Assembly: GCA_945870175.1 (NCBI GenBank) | Contig: CAMBRJ010000162.1 | Location: 1 to 6,940, forward strand | Length of the DNA: 6,940 nt | Source: Gemmatimonas phototrophica | GTDB lineage: Bacteria > Gemmatimonadota > Gemmatimonadetes > Gemmatimonadales > Gemmatimonadaceae | Direction of reading: 5' to 3' | Part shown: in pieces, positions 6,228-6,940 of the stretch | Layout: each line of letters starts with the position of its first letter | Numbering within the stretch: the first letter of the stretch is position 1 | Translations under genes and position numbers: made by a program | Notes under the pieces: model-generated | The model's input: the letters and a program-made list of their open reading frames with translations, nothing else | Told to the model about the DNA's origin: nothing | The model's database searches: none

Positions 6228-6267
6228 TCGTGTCTCCGCCCTCGATCCTTCCCGATAGAGCCGCGGC

Positions 6268-6940
6268 ATGTTCGTGATCTTCGTCTGCCCCATCTTCTCG
6301 CCCGCCGCCACGCAGATGATCGAGGCCGCCACCAATGTGCCGGCCGTGCGCGTGGGCGTCATTGCGCAGCAAGCCCTCGACGCCCTCGCCCCGAGTGTCG
6401 CGGCGCGGTTGGCCGCGCACTGGCAAGTCGATGACGTCACGAACGCCGCGTCGCTCGAACACGCCGTACGCGCCCTCGGCGCCACGCACGGCGCCATCGC
6501 ACGCTGCTTCGGGGCCTACGAGCAGCTGCAGCAGCCGCTGGCGATCGTGCGCGAACGGCTTGGTATTCCGGGACTGAGCAGTGAGGCCGCGCACAACTTC
6601 CGTGACAAGGCGCGCATGAAGGATGCCTTGCGTGCGGCGGGCGTCCCCGTGGCTCGCCATCGATTGATTGCCTCCCGCGAGGAGGCGCTCGAGTTCATCG
6701 CCGAGGTCGGGTTCCCCGTCGTGCTCAAGCCGCCCGCGGGCGCCGGTGCCATCGCGACGCAGCGAATTCGCGATCTGGCGTCGCTCGACACCATGCTCGC
6801 GAGCTATCGCGCGACCCCCGCCAATCCCATGCTGGCCGAGGAGTTCTTGCGCGGCACCGAGTACTCGCTCGAGACCGTGTCGGTCGACGGCGAGGCGATC
6901 TGGCATTCGCTGACGCGCTACGGTCCCACGCCGCTCGATG
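6268..6940 (+). CDS. ATP-grasp domain enzyme, N-terminal part (3' end outside window)
   Basis: The frame runs from ATG 6268 to the window edge without a stop, giving 224 residues. A TAG in frame at 6256-6258 makes 6268 the earliest possible ATG, and a weak AGAG lies 7 nt upstream. There is no signal peptide, so the product should be cytoplasmic. Residues 1-100 look like a pre-ATP-grasp Rossmann-like domain (MFVIFVCPIF, RVGVIAQQALDAL, HGAIARCFGAYEQLQQPLAIVRERLGIPG). From 110 the ATP-grasp fold follows: NFRDKARMKDALRAAGVPVARH (K114 and the AGVPVAR stretch), FPVVLKPPAGAGAIATQRI (149-167, with nucleotide-binding K154 and a Gly/Ala-rich loop), and LAEEFLRGTEYSLETVSVDG (189-208, adenine-side EE pair). 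The magnesium-binding residues should lie past the edge. Such enzymes ligate a carboxylate to an amine or other nucleophile via an acyl-phosphate. Relatives include carbamoyl-phosphate synthase, biotin carboxylase, PurK and peptide or amino-acid ligases. The substrate cannot be named from this part. Confidence 0.9.
   Translation, partial: MFVIFVCPIFSPAATQMIEAATNVPAVRVGVIAQQALDALAPSVAARLAAHWQVDDVTNAASLEHAVRALGATHGAIARCFGAYEQLQQPLAIVRERLGIPGLSSEAAHNFRDKARMKDALRAAGVPVARHRLIASREEALEFIAEVGFPVVLKPPAGAGAIATQRIRDLASLDTMLASYRATPANPMLAEEFLRGTEYSLETVSVDGEAIWHSLTRYGPTPLD

Noticed and set aside
6175..6906. Minus-strand reading frame of 243 codons at the right end
   Set aside because: It is opposite the ATP-grasp gene, whose plus-strand product has clear ATP-binding motifs. 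The minus product shows none and runs through the hairpin at 6197-6227.

Overview
The window reads as a piece of a GC-rich, Gram-negative chromosome built mostly for envelope and periplasmic work. It holds six protein genes. Five of them (SusC-type receptor, SusD-type lipoprotein, D-aminoacylase-like amidohydrolase, M28 peptidase, small unknown protein) are exported or outer-membrane proteins. The sixth, an ATP-grasp enzyme, is cut by the right edge and looks cytoplasmic. A SusC/SusD pair together with high GC and a textbook AGGAGG Shine-Dalgarno site suggests a non-Bacteroidetes lineage that carries Sus-type transporters. Gemmatimonadota is my best guess, with a high-GC Bacteroidota/Rhodothermota relative as the alternative. 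This is inferred from gene content only; there is no rRNA or marker gene here.

Layout: positions 1-861 (+) carry the C-terminal part of a SusC/RagA TonB-dependent receptor, followed at once (2 nt gap) by a complete SusD/RagB lipoprotein gene, 864-2249 (+). The 109-bp gap 2250-2358 separates this pair from a convergent gene and holds two strong inverted repeats: a hairpin with a 15-bp perfect stem and a 22-bp perfect palindrome. The minus-strand gene 2359-3909 encodes an exported amidohydrolase of the N-acyl-D-amino-acid deacylase type. It is divergent from a plus-strand M28 zinc aminopeptidase with a PA-like insert (4085-5641), and the two share a 175-bp upstream region. A small secreted protein of unknown function (5765-6172) follows behind a perfect ribosome binding site, then a 14-bp stem hairpin, then the 5' part of an ATP-grasp gene (6268 to the edge).

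How it may fit together (inference): the SusC/SusD pair would import oligomers across the outer membrane. The M28 aminopeptidase would trim peptides, and the amidohydrolase would deacylate N-acyl (probably D-) amino acids in the periplasm or outside. This is consistent with a peptide-scavenging neighbourhood, but convergent and divergent orientations mean it is not one operon. I found no mobile element, CRISPR array, tRNA or rRNA, and no clear sign of a wholly new system. The points most worth a second look are the Cys-to-Asp change at a metal-ligand position of the amidohydrolase, the U-tract-free hairpins, the unassigned small secreted protein and the unassigned ATP-grasp enzyme.
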